64,000 nucleotides of DNA from Cheiracanthium punctorium (taxonomy: Eukaryota > Arthropoda > Arachnida > Araneae > Cheiracanthiidae), in assembly GCA_038373885.1 (NCBI GenBank), contig JAWZYV010012274.1:2790001-2854000 (forward strand), read 5' to 3'. The notes beneath the pieces are model-generated. The model searched no databases, had not been told where the DNA came from, and saw only the letters and a list, made by a program, of their open reading frames with translations. Positions 13,440 through 25,290 of the stretch are shown here, piece after piece (the stretch's first letter is position 1; every line of letters starts with the position of its first letter). The translations under genes and the position numbers were made by a program.

Positions 13440-13771
13440 TAATCGTTAGTTCTTGCGTTACTCAAAGATACAGAGATGCCAACCTCATTAGTCTGTGTTG
13501 AATATACCCAAACATTTTTCACAGTTTTCCGCTTGGGAGCCGGGCCCGTCGGGCTGTGGCCCGAGGAGGTCTTGGCCTTAGCAACGGGCTGGTGTCGCTT
13601 TGCCGAGCGGGGTGGACTCTTCTTCCCCGGAGGGATATTGGCCATAAACCCTCGGGTCGGCCCCTCCGGTGGGTATCTTACACTATCTTACAGTTTTCCG
13701 CAAACTTCAACAGTTGGAGCTACCACCTTTTAGCTCCAAACAATTCAATTTGGAAAAGTTCCGTTCAAGCA
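13440..13771 (-). pseudogene. unassigned GC-rich coding-like fragment (retroelement 5' end?)
   Basis: On the minus strand an ATG near 13645 opens MANIPPGKKSPPRSAKRHQP and further Lys/Pro/Ser-rich codons to about 13480, then degrades; lower down the frame runs through a homopolymer tract (13407-13424) that merely yields poly-Phe. The segment is GC-rich against an AT-rich background and is interrupted at its upstream side by the hAT element at 13772-14624; the original sequence resumes at 14625. It could be the basic N terminus of a LINE-type ORF or the 5' end of a retrocopy. No family was recognised. Confidence 0.25.
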
Positions 13772-14624
13772 CAGAGGCGCAGAGAGCCAAGTGTGGGCCC
13801 GGGGATAAAATCTTTGGGGTCCCTTTGCTATCCAGAAATCCTTTTGATGTCGTATTAGATCAATCATTTATACCTTATTAAAATTATTAATCATTTAGAG
13901 AAACTTTAAATTAATAGTAATTGGAAAGTTATTAATAGAATTAAAAGTATTAATTTAAAGCAGTATTATACTTTAATAAACATCCATGCTCTAAAAATAT
14001 ACCAACATTTTGTTTGGAAGGTTTCGTCACCTCCATAGAAAAACTGCATTTGAAACGTTAACATTTTTGCATGGCATGTTACCACAGTATGAATAAAAAA
14101 TTAATATTTTTATTCATACTTCCATGCAAGCAGGCATCCAAAAAAGTGGAAATTTCAAAATTTCTCATTGAAAGTCTTGATCTTTAACATTTTGTTAAGG
14201 AAAATTCAAATTTTCGGAGGCTGGGCGGGCCCATAGTCTCTCCTCTGGCTATACCATTTCTTCTACTATTTAACAATGTGTCTCGGGAAAAAATGATTTC
14301 TTGTTAAATAAATCCTTTCTACTTTTAGTCATGGCAAACCGTTGAATAACACCGTCAATGTTTACTTTTCTTGTAAAAGAAGACTCAATCACTAACATTT
14401 CCTCGCTTTTGTCAAGTGAGTGGTTTATGCTCTAGCTGGCTTTTTGTAATTTCATTCAAAAATTAATTTGAAACATCCGGGGACATAATATGAATTCGGA
14501 CTTTTTTTTTCACAAAATTGACAACACACAATTAAGTATCATATAAACAGCAAAAGTGGGGGCCCTTCACAAGCTGAGGCCCTGGGGATTTTTCCCCTGC
14601 TCCCCCTCCCTCTCTGCGCCACTG
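13772..14624. mobile_element. hAT-type non-autonomous element, 853 bp
   Basis: Begins CAGAGGCGCAGAGAG and ends as the reverse complement of CAGTGGCGCAGAGAG; flanked by a perfect 8-bp duplication TTCAAGCA (13764-13771, 14625-14632). No transposase frame. Confidence 0.88.
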
Positions 14625-15939
14625 TTCAAGCATCCGAGTCCCGCGCTGATGAAGTAACCGCAGATACATCTGCTTTGCAGGTCAAATTTGCGATGATTCA
14701 TAAACTAAAGTTTTCAAAATGACTGGGGAAAACCCAGGATCGAAAACACATTTATACGTATACAACGTAAGTATCAATGCATCGCAGGGATGCCGTCTAA
14801 AGTGATAGAGCGCTATAAACAAAGCCCGCCGCATTCGAATTTTTTTAAGAAGGGGCGTTGCCAACATTTTCTTAAGAAAAATTTATTAAATTATAATTTA
14901 TATCTATTTGCAACAGCAAAGCGGAAAAAAAAAACAATTTAGAACAACGACCACAGTTCCTCTTCTTTCAGCATGACTTGTGGAACACTCGTGATTGACA
15001 TGACGAGATTGGCTATCTTCAGCATTTCTATGTCCAGACAACTACGTTTTGATATAAGGTATCGCGTCCCATTGTTGAATTGGAGGTGCATTAAGTTTAA
15101 CATTGAAGATGACACATTTTATTAGAATTTTTAAGCGCAATGAAGTAATCATTGAATTCATGACAGTAAAACCTGAAATTTCGGAGATTTTTTTAACACC
15201 TGATATTTTTATTAACCAGGGCGCCGCGCCCCACCTGCACAAAAAATACCGGAGCTCCGTCCTGGTGAGGCCCTGCCCCCCACTGCACTCCTAATGCATC
15301 ATTTAAATTGCATCACGCAACAAAACTATAAGCCAGATAACAATGTTTGAATTGATGAATCGATCGTGCTACGAGGAGAATATCAAATTGTACCAACACT
15401 TGCAAAATAAAAGGTACAAACTCGACATTAAACCCTACGAGTCAAGTTAGTCGAACGGTCTTGTCCATAAATCACACATGAGATGTGAGAAACACATATA
15501 TATATCTCAATACATAAATCTTATAAGTCTATCGCTTATACAAATAATTCGTGAAGAAAAAGACATCTGCCCTTTGTCTGTGCCCTTTCGAGTCACTGAC
15601 ACAATTAGATACTTTTAAAAGAAGAGTGCAGATTAATTGTATTCTTTGTTAACAGAACAGCCTTAAGGAAATGTCCATTTCAGGTGGCTTTCATTATATT
15701 TCGCTGGTCTGGGGGATAAATGAATGTCCAAAAATATATGACCTCAATAAAAAGCAATATGAGGTAAAATATACACATATATATATATGTAACTCAATAC
15801 AGATTCGACACGATAGTTGCACGTGACTAAAAACTCAAGTACTCCTACCATATATGAAAAAAAAAAAAAAAATCAACTGCATACTTCCGGATTTCCACCG
15901 AATCCCCAAGATTTCGAGTTATTGTAATACATCAACATA

Positions 15940-16330
15940 GAGCGAGGATGGAATGATGCCGACTCAGTTCAACCGGGACTAAGTGTTCCAATGTATGCGC
16001 CGGCACGGTTCACTCTTACAGGGAACTCTGAACTTGCATTAACAGTTAGCGTATTTAGTTACACAAGTCAAAATTCATTTACGCGTCGATCCTAAAACAC
16101 ATTCGAACACAGGTATATTTGCGCGCACACTACTGTCAACCTACTTTCGTGACGGCAGAGATTCCTTTTCAAATAGACCCATTGCTGCTTCTCGTCATGA
16201 GTCTTTGAATGCTTCTCTACGATCCACCGACTGCGCAAGCGCAACGCTAGCCAGACCAGGACAGAGTATTAGAAGACTCCAACGATGGGTGCAAAAATCT
16301 CTGCTACCGGAAAGAGCGAACAAGATTAAA
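15940..16330 (-). promoter_or_regulatory. CpG-containing island-like stretch, candidate internal promoter
   Basis: A block with many CpG dinucleotides in an otherwise CpG-poor intron, carrying a near-palindromic NRF1-type site TGCGCAAGCGCA (16232-16243). On the minus strand it could be a promoter with non-coding leader for an internal cnc isoform; a possible GTAAGA donor lies near 16010-16020. No open frame supports a coding exon. Confidence 0.25.
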
Positions 16331-17725
16331 GCCCCCCAAAAAGGGATTTTTTTTTTTTTTTAAGAATATCTAGGAGCAAACAATTTAGTTGTTTTTAATT
16401 TTATAGAACATCGGTTGAGGAACATGACTGTTGCAATAAATAAGAGCTAATTGTGATCACTGGAGAACTATACATTTCAAATTGCAATGTAGGATAAAAT
16501 ATTAAATCTCAACAGAGGTAATATCAGGAGCGAATCACCTCCCCCCTCCCCTCCCCAAAAAAAAATAGTGCTTAAGGGTAGCAATTTGCTTCTTTGTAGA
16601 TTTTGTTTAGATCAAATAAGCTTTTTCAAAAATTAACCCCTCTTTCCTCCCTTAAAAAAATATTCCATATCTGCCACTGCACTGTTAAAACTACATACTT
16701 AGAAATAAACTAAATGTACTCATTTTTGAGTACTTTCTTATAGCTCCGAGTACTTTGCTCTCAAATTTAAGAAACTCGTGTACTCAAAATTTTCGAGCGC
16801 ATTATATACTCAATTTTGAAAACATATGAAAACCTCATTTTGGAATACGTACAAGAATTGATATTTAATGTATTTTTGTGATATGCATTTTTGTTATATT
16901 TAATTCGAATATATTGACTGTCGATTTTTGTATGCACTCATACAAGAATCAATATATTCTTATTAAATATACTATTTTTTAATATGTTGGTTGAAATTTA
17001 GGAATAACCATTATCTTATGCGTAAGTAAAGCGGTTACATTACTTGAATGTTTTGTGTAAATTATTTCGTTTTGTTACAATTTTTATTTATATTCAAGAC
17101 ACTGATCTGACATACAATGATCACAGAATGTTGCTATGACTGTATCTGTAACTATTAATCTGAGATAAACCTGACAAAAGTGTAGCGATTCCCTAACACT
17201 GTTTAGAAATATTGACATTAAAGCTTTTAACATCTAAAGAAACTTCAATATTCTTACTCTTGAAAATGTTATGTCCTCCCCCCCAAAAAAAACCAGTCAC
17301 TAATACAGTGACCGGTTTATTCCTAAGCACATATTTAGTTATACTCACGAATGTAACTCAATGTTAGGGGAGTGTACAGAATAAATAAGCAATGAAAATA
17401 AACAAAAAAATAGTTAAAACATAAATATTTCTCTTGCGAAAGTATTCTTATATCAAAACAAAATTAGTTCACTAAAGCAATACTACCGGCAAATGAAATA
17501 ATAGCTGTAAAGTTATACGACCGATCAGCGTCTTAAATATAAATAAACAAAAACAAAATGAAATAACTGTAACTTAAAACAATCAAATAATATAAAAGTT
17601 TACTTGCGATAAGATGAGGGCTATTTGTGAATTTTAACTAATTCTTCTATCATTATATATGACATAAGCGTAAAGTTTTCAAAATTATTGGGGGGGCCGG
17701 GCCCCACAACCACATATATTCACGT

Positions 17726-17895
17726 CAGTGGAGTAGCCAAAGGGGGGGGTTATACCCCCCATGAGGAATTTTTTGCCATACAAAATGTATATTCCTCACT
17801 CCCTTATCATACACCCGTACCGTATACATATATGTGAGTTGCAGAAGTCGTACCCCCCCCCCCTAGCCCATGAAAAATTTCTGGCTACGCCACTG
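17726..17895. mobile_element. hAT-type MITE 'CAGTGGCGTAGCC', nested copy 1
   Basis: 170 bp beginning CAGTGGAGTAGCC and ending GGCTACGCCACTG, C- and G-runs just inside. Flanks ATTCACGT (17718-17725) and ATTTACGT (17896-17903) are a 7/8 target duplication, matching the perfect duplication of the same insertion in copy 2 at 33479-33656. Confidence 0.8.
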
Positions 17896-17921
17896 ATTTA
17901 CGTACATATAACTTACTCTTA

Positions 17922-18095
17922 ACTGCCAACTAGTACGGAATAGAATTAACCACTTTTTCTACATGATTTTTTGGCTTAAAATATAGCAAAATTTTTGTGC
18001 TGCGCACTCGAGCTGGTTACTATTTTGAAAAAAATAATTTTAAAATATACTGTTTACAAAAAGTGGTTAATTATATTCCGTAGTAGTTGGCAGCT
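17922..18095. repeat. nested inverted-repeat element inside MITE 'A' copy 1
   Basis: About 174 bp whose ends (ACTGCCAACTAGTACGGAAT and the reverse complement of AGCTGCCAACTACTACGGAA) form an imperfect inverted repeat of about 40 bp. The same unit is at 33689-33863. Confidence 0.6.
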
Positions 18096-18779
18096 ATGAC
18101 TTACTATGTGTAAGTGTAAATTATTGGAGGCGCTCGAGCTCTATGGGTCCATAGAATTCTACACCTATGTAAGGTAAGTATCCATGTTAGTATCTTTCTA
18201 CCATGTTATAAGTTAAAAATAGAAGCAAAGAAAAAAATCCAATAGGAAAAAAAACATTTTCGATGAGATAGTGCATTTTAGACACATCTGAACTTTTCTT
18301 CATTACATACTTTACATAGCATAATCTGATTTTAATTAACCAGAGCCTGGCGAGGGCAGCTTATTAGTAACATTGTGCGTTACGTGGCGTCACAATGAAT
18401 ACTAAATCATGATTGAAACCAAAAGAAGAAAATTTTTAAAAGTACAAGTAAAGGTTTTTTTTAAACGTTTGTAAATGGCGTGAAATACTTTTTTTTATGT
18501 TAGTATAAATTAGTTTTCTGTATTTAGTGGTAAATTATTGGGTGGGCTCAGCCCCTATTCACAATTTATTGGGGGGGGCTCGAGCCCCACGGGCCCATAT
18601 AACTCTACGCCAGTGGTTCCCAACCTTTTTCGAATCACGACCCCTTTTCTATAGTTAAATAATGTTCGCGACCCCCCGTTCGCAACAGCCAACATCGATA
18701 AAACAAAAAATAAACTGAATAATAAAATCTTTTTTGACTTAACAGTGATGTTTTTATTATTATTATAAAGTATTAATTT

Positions 18780-20387
18780 TCAGTGTGATGACTGAGGTTG
18801 CATCTGGTTCACAAGTTTTGATATTCTAGGCTGAGTTTTCGACAAAGCCAATCTCATGTCATCTTGGACATCTAGTTTATTCCTGGCTTTTGTCTTAATA
18901 TTTAACAGTGTCGAAAATCCAGTTTCACACAGGTAAGTAGTTGCAAATGGCACTAATATTTCAAATGAAATTTTTGAAACACGTGGATATGAGTGACGCA
19001 TGGCACACCAAAATTCAGTTAATGATTTTTCCTGGAATAAATCACGGGCTGAAGAATCATTTTGCATTTCCAAAAATTCATCCTGCACTTCATCGGGAAG
19101 GTCGGCGACATCCAAAGATACGCGAAATGGATTTCGCACTAATGCAGCTTCTTGTTCATTCAGCTCCGGGAAATATCTTTGAATTTCCGATTCAAGGGCT
19201 TCAAGGTGGTTATAAATTTCCTCTCTTAAATGAACTGCAATTCCCGTTTCCGAGTCTTCAGTTTTAGTGCATAGATTTTCAAACATAGTAAATATTCCAA
19301 GATTCACTTTACGACGCCAGTTTTGTAGCTTGGAAATGAAAGCCTGGATACTATCTCTGACGTGAATAATGTGCGTTTCCTTGCCCTGCAGTTTCAAATT
19401 TAGCTTGTTTAGCTGATCTAAGATATCAGATAAGTAAGCTGTTCTTTGGATCCAAGTCTCATCATCAAAATATTTCAGGAAGTCATGTTTTCCTTTCATT
19501 TCTAGGAATTGCTTTATTTCATTTTTTAATTCAAATACTCGGCCAACCACATTTCCTTTTGATAACCGCCGTACAGCAGTATAGAAAAGAAGAACTTCGT
19601 GATCAGAGTTCATGTTTTTGCATAGTTCCTTGAACAGGCGAGTATTGAGAGCGCTGAATTTTATATAATTGACAATTGCCACCAAAGAGTTGAGCACTTC
19701 TTTCAAAGGCTCTGGAAGAGTCTTGCTAGCAAGTACAAATCTGTGAATCATACAGTGCAGTCCTTTTGCTTGGGGTGCAAGTTTTTTAATTCTTGATTGA
19801 AAGCCCGACCTCGATCCAAGCATGGCTGGTGCTCCATCTGTACACACTCCACACAAGTTTTTCCATTCTAATTTATTACTGTCAACAAATGAAACAATCA
19901 TCTCCATAACGTCTTCCCCTTTTGAACTAGTTTTTAGTGGTCTGCAAAAGAGAAACTCTTCTTTTATATCCTCAGCGTGGATATATCTTGTGTAAACGAG
20001 TAATTGGGAACATGAATTAACATCAGTAGATTCATCAAGCTGAAAGGAAAAGACAGGAGATGCCCTTATTTCAGATAAAATTTGTTCCATCACGTCCATA
20101 GACATATCTGAAATGCGTCTCTGAATTGTGTTGTTGGACAAAGATATGTTGCGCATTTTAATCTCACTGGCTTCGCCTAGAATTAGCTTAACCAACTTTA
20201 ACAAACAGGGTTTAATGAGAGTTTCTGCAATTGTATGGGGTTTTTTATTTTTTGCAACTTCCAGTGCAATTTCATATGATGCTTGAACTACAGCTTGGCT
20301 TTGTTGTTGAAATGTCCCATTAAAATCCAACTTTTGTTTTTTCAAGGTAGTCTCATGTCGTTTAAAAAAGTCCAAATCTTGTAACAT
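18780..20387 (-). pseudogene. hAT transposase, main frame (535 codons)
   Basis: Long open frame with the hAT (ZBED5/SCAND3-like) layout. Visible landmarks: LDESTD with candidate catalytic Asp at residue 118; VCTDGAPAML with Asp184; the CxxH motif GLHCMIH at about 210-216; and the C-terminal dimerisation region with ATTYLCETGFSTL, whose Glu488 fits the third catalytic residue. These enzymes cut at the terminal repeats and reinsert the element with 8-bp duplications. The only obvious damage is at the 5' end: the first residues (MLQDLDFFKRHE) continue the BED-domain protein but in a different frame, so a small indel near 20370-20385 separates the DNA-binding finger from the catalytic body. Initiation at the internal ATG (20385-20387) would give an enzyme without its finger. 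Recent or still mobilisable in trans; activity not demonstrable from sequence. Confidence 0.88.
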
Positions 20388-20556
20388 GTTCGGAGTGCTT
20401 TGTTTCTAAGTGACGTTTAAGTTTTGAAAGTTTCATAGATTCAGCACTAAGAACAGCATTGCATAAAACACACTGTGGCTTCTCTATGCCGTTATTAACA
20501 ATAGTTGAAACCCCAAATTTTAAATAATTTTCTGAATATTTTCTTTTTTTCTCCAT
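20362..20556 (-). pseudogene. hAT transposase BED zinc finger, frameshifted
   Basis: ATG at 20554-20556 opens 64 codons beginning MEKKRKYSENYLKFG and containing a BED-type finger: CVLC, then KLKRHLETKH (C-x2-C ... H-x4-H). BED fingers bind the subterminal DNA of hAT elements. After HSEHV the frame slips and meets a TAA, while the continuation typical of the family is read in the next frame (18780-20387), the two overlapping by 26 nt. The original gene was therefore one ~600-codon frame. Confidence 0.82.
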
Positions 20557-20613
20557 AACTATTTATTTAGTATTTTATTTTACAGATATCTATAATCTAT
20601 TGCTAGCACTATG

Positions 20614-21416
20614 CAGGGTCTCCCAAAAAGGTTGAAACGCACTTTAATTCAGCTGTTAAGATAAGTGATCAATGTAAATAGCAGAAATCTTTGAAAGAGT
20701 TTAAAAAATAAGACTACATTAATGAAATAGACCTCCCATAAATTTTTTAAAGTTTCCACTTTTTAATTTGTACGGCTGCCTTAGACAAATTGTGTCGATT
20801 AGATTTTTTTATTATTATTATATTTATTTTTTTAACACACAAAGATCATTTTAAAAATATGACCAGTATCTTTAAGACCATTTAATTTATGATGAAGGAA
20901 AAATAAATCTGACTTTTGCCATCTTTCCGTGCAATGTCAAAGGCAGCTTCATCAAATGAAAATATGGATTATATACAAATTGACGATATGGAATTCCCCC
21001 CCCCTCCTTCCCCAACACACCAAATTTCCCCCTTGCTACAAATGTTTGTGTTTTAAAACTTCTCACTTCTGTAATCCCTCAGAAGACAATTAAAGGTTAA
21101 AATATCCCTTTTCCCCTCCAAATCAAATTCATGATCATAAAATTACAGAAGTAGCAGTGATGAAAATTAGTGGGAGGGGGGGGGGGGGGTTAGAAAACGG
21201 AGGGTGATTGAGAAAAATGAAGATCCCATTCTAATTCTTGAGGTCATTTTAAATAATAATATATATTGTTTTTCCACAGCAATATAATCAATCATACAAA
21301 TATCTTTCCAAATTTCTATTTCGAAAGAAAGTGTTTTTCTGTGCATCCTAATACACACTTTCACTTATCTTTAACAGAAAAAGAATCTAGAAAATTTCAA
21401 TTTTCGGGGTACCCTG
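20614..21416. mobile_element. mariner-like insertion inside the hAT transposon
   Basis: Ends CAGGGTCTCCCAAAAAGG (20614) and, from the other strand, CAGGGTACCCCGAAAA (ending 21416) are inverted repeats of the CAGGGTGNCCCAAAA type. It lies only 58 bp upstream of the transposase ATG. A related left end occurs at 40111. No intact frame. Confidence 0.6.
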
Positions 21417-22799
21417 TATAAATTAATTTTAATTGTCTTAATTTGCTTTATTTTATGCAAGCAAAACAAGAATTTAAAAACTTGAAATTTTGGAATAGAA
21501 TCTTATGTGCCCTTAAAAAGTAAAATTAACTAATACGCAGTCATTAAGAGTGATTCAGTTTTTAAAGATACTGGTACTTATAATTATTACATATCTAATA
21601 AAAGTCAACAGTTTTAACATTCAATCAATTCATAATTTTCAATGCAAAACATTTTTAAACTACAGCATTTTAAACAATTTAATATATTTTTTTAATGTTT
21701 CAAATTATTAGATTGTAAAATTATTGATTATGGAGGTCCCGGGAGGTGTTCCCTCCAAGGCGACCGAGCAATAAAAGAGAGCACATGTACATTTCTTGTC
21801 CAGTATATCGCATATAGTTGAAAATTCATCACGGGATTGCTCGAAAGCGGAAGTATCAAAAATAGAAACAGGAAAAATCTTAAATCGAAAATTATCTTGC
21901 CTTAAAAATAAACCTAATCTTTTAGAAACGCGAAACACAAACAAAAACGAAGTCTCATTTAATCCCATTTAAATTAATTTGTATTACTCAATACATAATA
22001 TAACAGAAATATCATAAGAGATTTGACATACGAGGACATTCAATTACAATATATTAAACACAAAATTGCGAAACGTAAAATAATTCAATTGTGGACTTAC
22101 CAAAACAAAAGAAAGGTATAGGAAACCCCAAAAATATAAAATTTTAGCTTTTACAAAGGCTAGTACTGATTCGCGTTTGGAAGAAGAAAATAAAAATAAG
22201 CCAGCTGGCAGAAATTGCTTACGCTTACTGCTTTACTAAAGCCAAGCTGGTCAGTGTTCTACGAATTATTTGTCACAAGGGACGAAAAGTTAGCCTATTC
22301 ACATAATGGGGGGTGTACTGATATATCACTTAACTGACCTTGAACAAATACGGGACACTTTGCGGGGCCAAATTGACTTGACCTTCAGGTTTTTTACTTT
22401 CCAAGAATAAAGGGAGACTCTGTGGCGAATTTCTCATGCTAGGGATAGACACTGAAAATATATTTTACTATTCGAGGGCTTCCGACAAATGCGGTCCGAG
22501 GCATATTGGCTTTCAGTGTCCATTTCTCAATAAATCCATGGAATAGGCATCTAAAGAGGGAAATAGTTTAGAATTTTTCGAGGTGATATGATAAGTAAAT
22601 TATTGACATTTATCACTTTTAAAATTGATAACCGGCGACCCCCCCAAAATGCCATGGCGACCCCCTTGTGGGTCACGACCCCCCGGTTGGGAACCGCTGC
22701 TCTACGCCTATGATAGATTACTTCTTCCATTTTTAAGCAGGGAACGCCACAAACGCTTTACAACAATATGGCGATATGCCGACCACCACGTTGATCGTA

Positions 22800-23450
22800 T
22801 TCTTCCAAAAATAGACTCTGAGCATGCGCAGAAATTCGGTGAGGGGTGGTTGAGAGAAAATGAGATCTTATATGTACTCATTTCCTCGCCGTCCTCTTTG
22901 AGTGTTCTTCCGCGCGTTGTAATAAGATATAGTTCATAAATTTAAAGTGTGTTACTAATTTATTCTTATAATTACTGAAACGAAATATTTCCGAACACCA
23001 CATAAACGTTTATTAAATAATTTACCAGTGTGCAAATGACGTAATAAGGGATTATTATTATATTTATCTACATGCTTATTTTTTAGTTCGAATTGTTACT
23101 TATATTTAAGCATGTCATGTACTCGTTTATGATGCAAATGTATTTAAAAAAGTATGAGTGCATTAAAGTACTCATTTTTAAGTAAATCAATTTTAACAGT
23201 GTGGGTAATTGGATGAATATTATCAATATTTTTACATTCTAATTTTGATCTCACTAAAAGTGTAAGAAAATGAAGAGAGCGGCTTGAGCAGTATTGCCAC
23301 CTAATTTAATTATGTTCAAAAAAGAATTTTTTCGGAACATCGAAATGAAGATTCAGTCACGTTTTTGGATCTTTACTTTTTAATCGTCAAAAGTAAGATA
23401 ACTGAGGTGAAATAATTTTCCTTCTTGATTTATTTCTATTTTAATTTTAA
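22800..23450. other. AT-rich stretch, tail of outer element
   Basis: Right part of the element with CACTGTTAAAA termini up to 23201, then AT-rich intron. No gene seen. Confidence 0.5.
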
Positions 23451-23730
23451 TTAGAAATATGGTGTGCAGGACGAAATATCACACAACAATTGCGAATTGT
23501 ATTCGCAAAAGCATACTTATTTCCCCCCCCCCCGTTGCTTTTAAACTGTTTGCGACGACAAGATATATGATTTGCTTCTTTGTTTTGTGTAATGGCCAGC
23601 CTGCACGAGAGGCATCTGCCTACTCGGAGGGGGGGGGGCAATGTGGGGTTGGAAATGTCGTCTTTATATACATGTTAATAATCACTTTGGAAGAACTGTT
23701 GGTCTAATTCTTAATCAAACAAGGAGCTTT

Positions 23731-23960
23731 TCTCTTTTCTCCGAGTTGTGTTGTTGGATTACGGCCTATTAACTACACGAGGGCTCTAGTCAGAGGGATG
23801 GGGGAGGGCCTTCCTAAGGGGTCCTAACCCGTATTCACCGGTTAGTTTCGGAGAAAACCGTGCAAAACTCCGTACGGTTAGGTCGGCGGATGCGACCTGC
23901 TTTTGAACCAGGCACCTTCCGTCTCCCAGCTCAGCGCGCTATGCACTATATGCCACTGGT
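23731..23960 (-). repeat. tRNA-derived SINE, copy 1
   Basis: On the minus strand a tRNA-like head carries an A-box-like TAGCGCGCTGAGCTGG and B box GGTTCAAAAGC (23899-23909), followed by a body (GGAGTTTTGCACGGTTTTCTCC and on) shared with the copies at 35.9 kb and 43.4 kb. RNA polymerase III internal promoter layout; not a functional tRNA. Confidence 0.7.
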
Positions 23961-24233
23961 GGGAAGCTTTTCTCAGAGACTTTCGTCCATGAAGCAAAGA
24001 ATTTGTAAACTATCAGTTCTAGTTAAGTGCTTTCTGTTAAAAAACGCAATCATTTTTGACAAACGATGGTTGCAAAAAGTTCACTGTTACTTCAACACTT
24101 CTTCCAAAGTGATTATTAACAGATACACAAAGACGACGTTTCCGACCCCATATTGTTGTGTGATTCTGAGCCGCCTGGGTCCCCTCTACTAACCTTTACA
24201 TTTTTTACATTTATTTTAGGACCACTCGGTATA

Positions 24234-24374
24234 CAGTCGACGCTCGTTTCCACGAACCAGTAAGTACCCTTCAAAAGGTTCGTAAAATCTACGAGAGTAT
24301 TCGGGAGCACTCGCTGGTTCTTAAAATCGCAAGTGTTCGTAAAAAAGAGGTTCCCTAAATACGAGCGTCGACTG
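24234..24374. mobile_element. pogo-like MITE, CAGTCGACGCTCGT termini
   Basis: 141 bp with perfect 14-bp terminal inverted repeats CAGTCGACGCTCGT; TA precedes the left end, the right flank has changed to TC. CAGTNGACNCTCG termini are typical of pogo/Tigger elements. Confidence 0.7.
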
Positions 24375-24573
24375 TCATCCGCGTAGAAAATCCTTGGCAC
24401 GTGTCAACAAAAGACACTCTAGTGCACTTGCATAGATAAAACATAATAGAATTGCAAATTTTTGTGTTACTCTTGTTTTTACTTCTTATCTTCCCGGATG
24501 TTTGTGATAAGAATGTGTGTGATGTACGATAGAAAAACATTTTTCAATAATTTTCAAAATTATTTCGTTCTGA

Positions 24574-24825
24574 CAGGGTCGGGGCCAGGAGGCTTCAGCC
24601 CCTCCCCCACAAAAAAAAAAAAAAAAAAAAAAAAAAAAACAACGACATTGCTTAAAGATAACTTTTTGCTTCATTGTATACTTTGTTTAGGTAAAATGAG
24701 CTTCTTTTATATATTAGCCCCTTCTCAAATTTTTACATTACATTAGGGTAACATTTTGCTTAGGTCAAATTACCTTTTCTTAAGACCTAACCCCTCCCCT
24801 AAAAAAAATTCTGTATACGCCACTG
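24574..24825. mobile_element. hAT-type MITE, 252 bp
   Basis: Starts CAGGGTCGGGGCC and ends ACGCCACTG; flanks CGTTCTGA (24566-24573) and CGTTCGGA (24826-24833) are a 7/8 duplication. Contains a ~29-bp A run at about 24611-24639. Confidence 0.7.
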
Positions 24826-25022
24826 CGTTCGGATATTTACGAAGTTGTCTTTTGATCGACAAGTGTGAACTAGAATATTCCTTTGATTCAAGCAAGACCC
24901 ATCTAGTGTAAACACTCAAATCTACGTCCAATTTGGAAACTGCAATTCACGAATTCAGATGAAACATTAACTTCTTCGGTCCCGAGGTACACATATTTGG
25001 ACATTTTTCTGTCCATTCTTAA

Positions 25023-25290
25023 CCCATTCGTGCCTGGATATTTTTGCGACTTTCTTCGATTTTTGCTAACACCAGCACTAATTGATAAATTTCTGATGTC
25101 GACTTTTTCAACAAGGGATGATTTCATTTAAAATCATCATGTATAAAAATTGAAATGTCAGCATCCTACTTGGCCTTATTAAAATATTTTGTGGAATTGA
25201 GGTTCAATACTCGCGAGTAAAGGCTAGGAAAAATAAATAACATTTTCGAATGATAGCGAAAATGGAAAAGGGACGCTAGGCATAAATGGG
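25023..25290. mobile_element. piggyBac-like MITE 'CCCATTYGTGCC', copy 1
   Basis: 268 bp, begins CCCATTCGTGCCTGG and ends CTAGGCATAAATGGG, flanked by TTAA on both sides (25019-25022, 25291-25294). TTAA targets and CCY...RGG ends are the piggyBac signature. Second copy at 45377-45652. Confidence 0.85.

Larger units (their letters stand above)
18611..22699 (-). mobile_element. complete hAT transposon (BED-type), 4089 bp
   Basis: Left end CAGTGGTTCCCAACC (18611), right end the reverse complement of CAGCGGTTCCCAACC (ending 22699); both ends then share a CACGACCCC-like phrase. The 8-bp duplication CTCTACGC is perfect (18603-18610, 22700-22707). The uninterrupted target is visible in the second MITE copy near 34366-34380. 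The element encodes a minus-strand transposase (18780-20556) and is invaded by a mariner-like insertion upstream of that gene. Confidence 0.92.
17663..22712. mobile_element. long MITE 'A' copy 1, interrupted by a hAT transposon
   Basis: Starts CATAAGCGTAAAGTT and ends (22700-22712 after the hAT element) with the reverse complement of CATAGGCGTAGAG. The first 948 bp align almost base for base with 33416-34370. It carries two older nested elements shared with copy 2 (17726-17895 and 17922-18095) and was later split at 18610/22700 by the hAT transposon. Confidence 0.75.
16680..23201. mobile_element. outer nested element with CACTGTTAAAA termini
   Basis: The ends CACTGTTAAAACT (16680) and, on the other strand, CACTGTTAAAATT (ending 23201) are inverted repeats that extend inward with similar 'AAATGAGTACTTT' phrases. 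No clear target duplication. Everything between, including the interrupted MITE and the hAT transposon, would be nested inside it. The superfamily is uncertain. Confidence 0.45.

Noticed and set aside
13199..13440. Lower half of the 148-codon minus frame
   Set aside because: Runs through an 18-base homopolymer into AT-rich sequence; no coding character below 13440.
16160..16330. Coding first exon of cnc in the CpG-bearing block
   Set aside because: ATGs there open only short frames (stops within about ten codons) and no donor in the needed phase follows.
18941..19267. 108-codon plus-strand frame
   Set aside because: Antisense shadow of the hAT transposase.
23880..23960. Functional tRNA gene
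   Set aside because: A and B boxes are degenerate, the acceptor stem does not pair, and the sequence continues into a SINE body shared by other copies.
24462..24746. 94-codon frame with Lys run (and its complement with Phe run)
   Set aside because: Produced by a ~29-base A homopolymer inside a hAT MITE.
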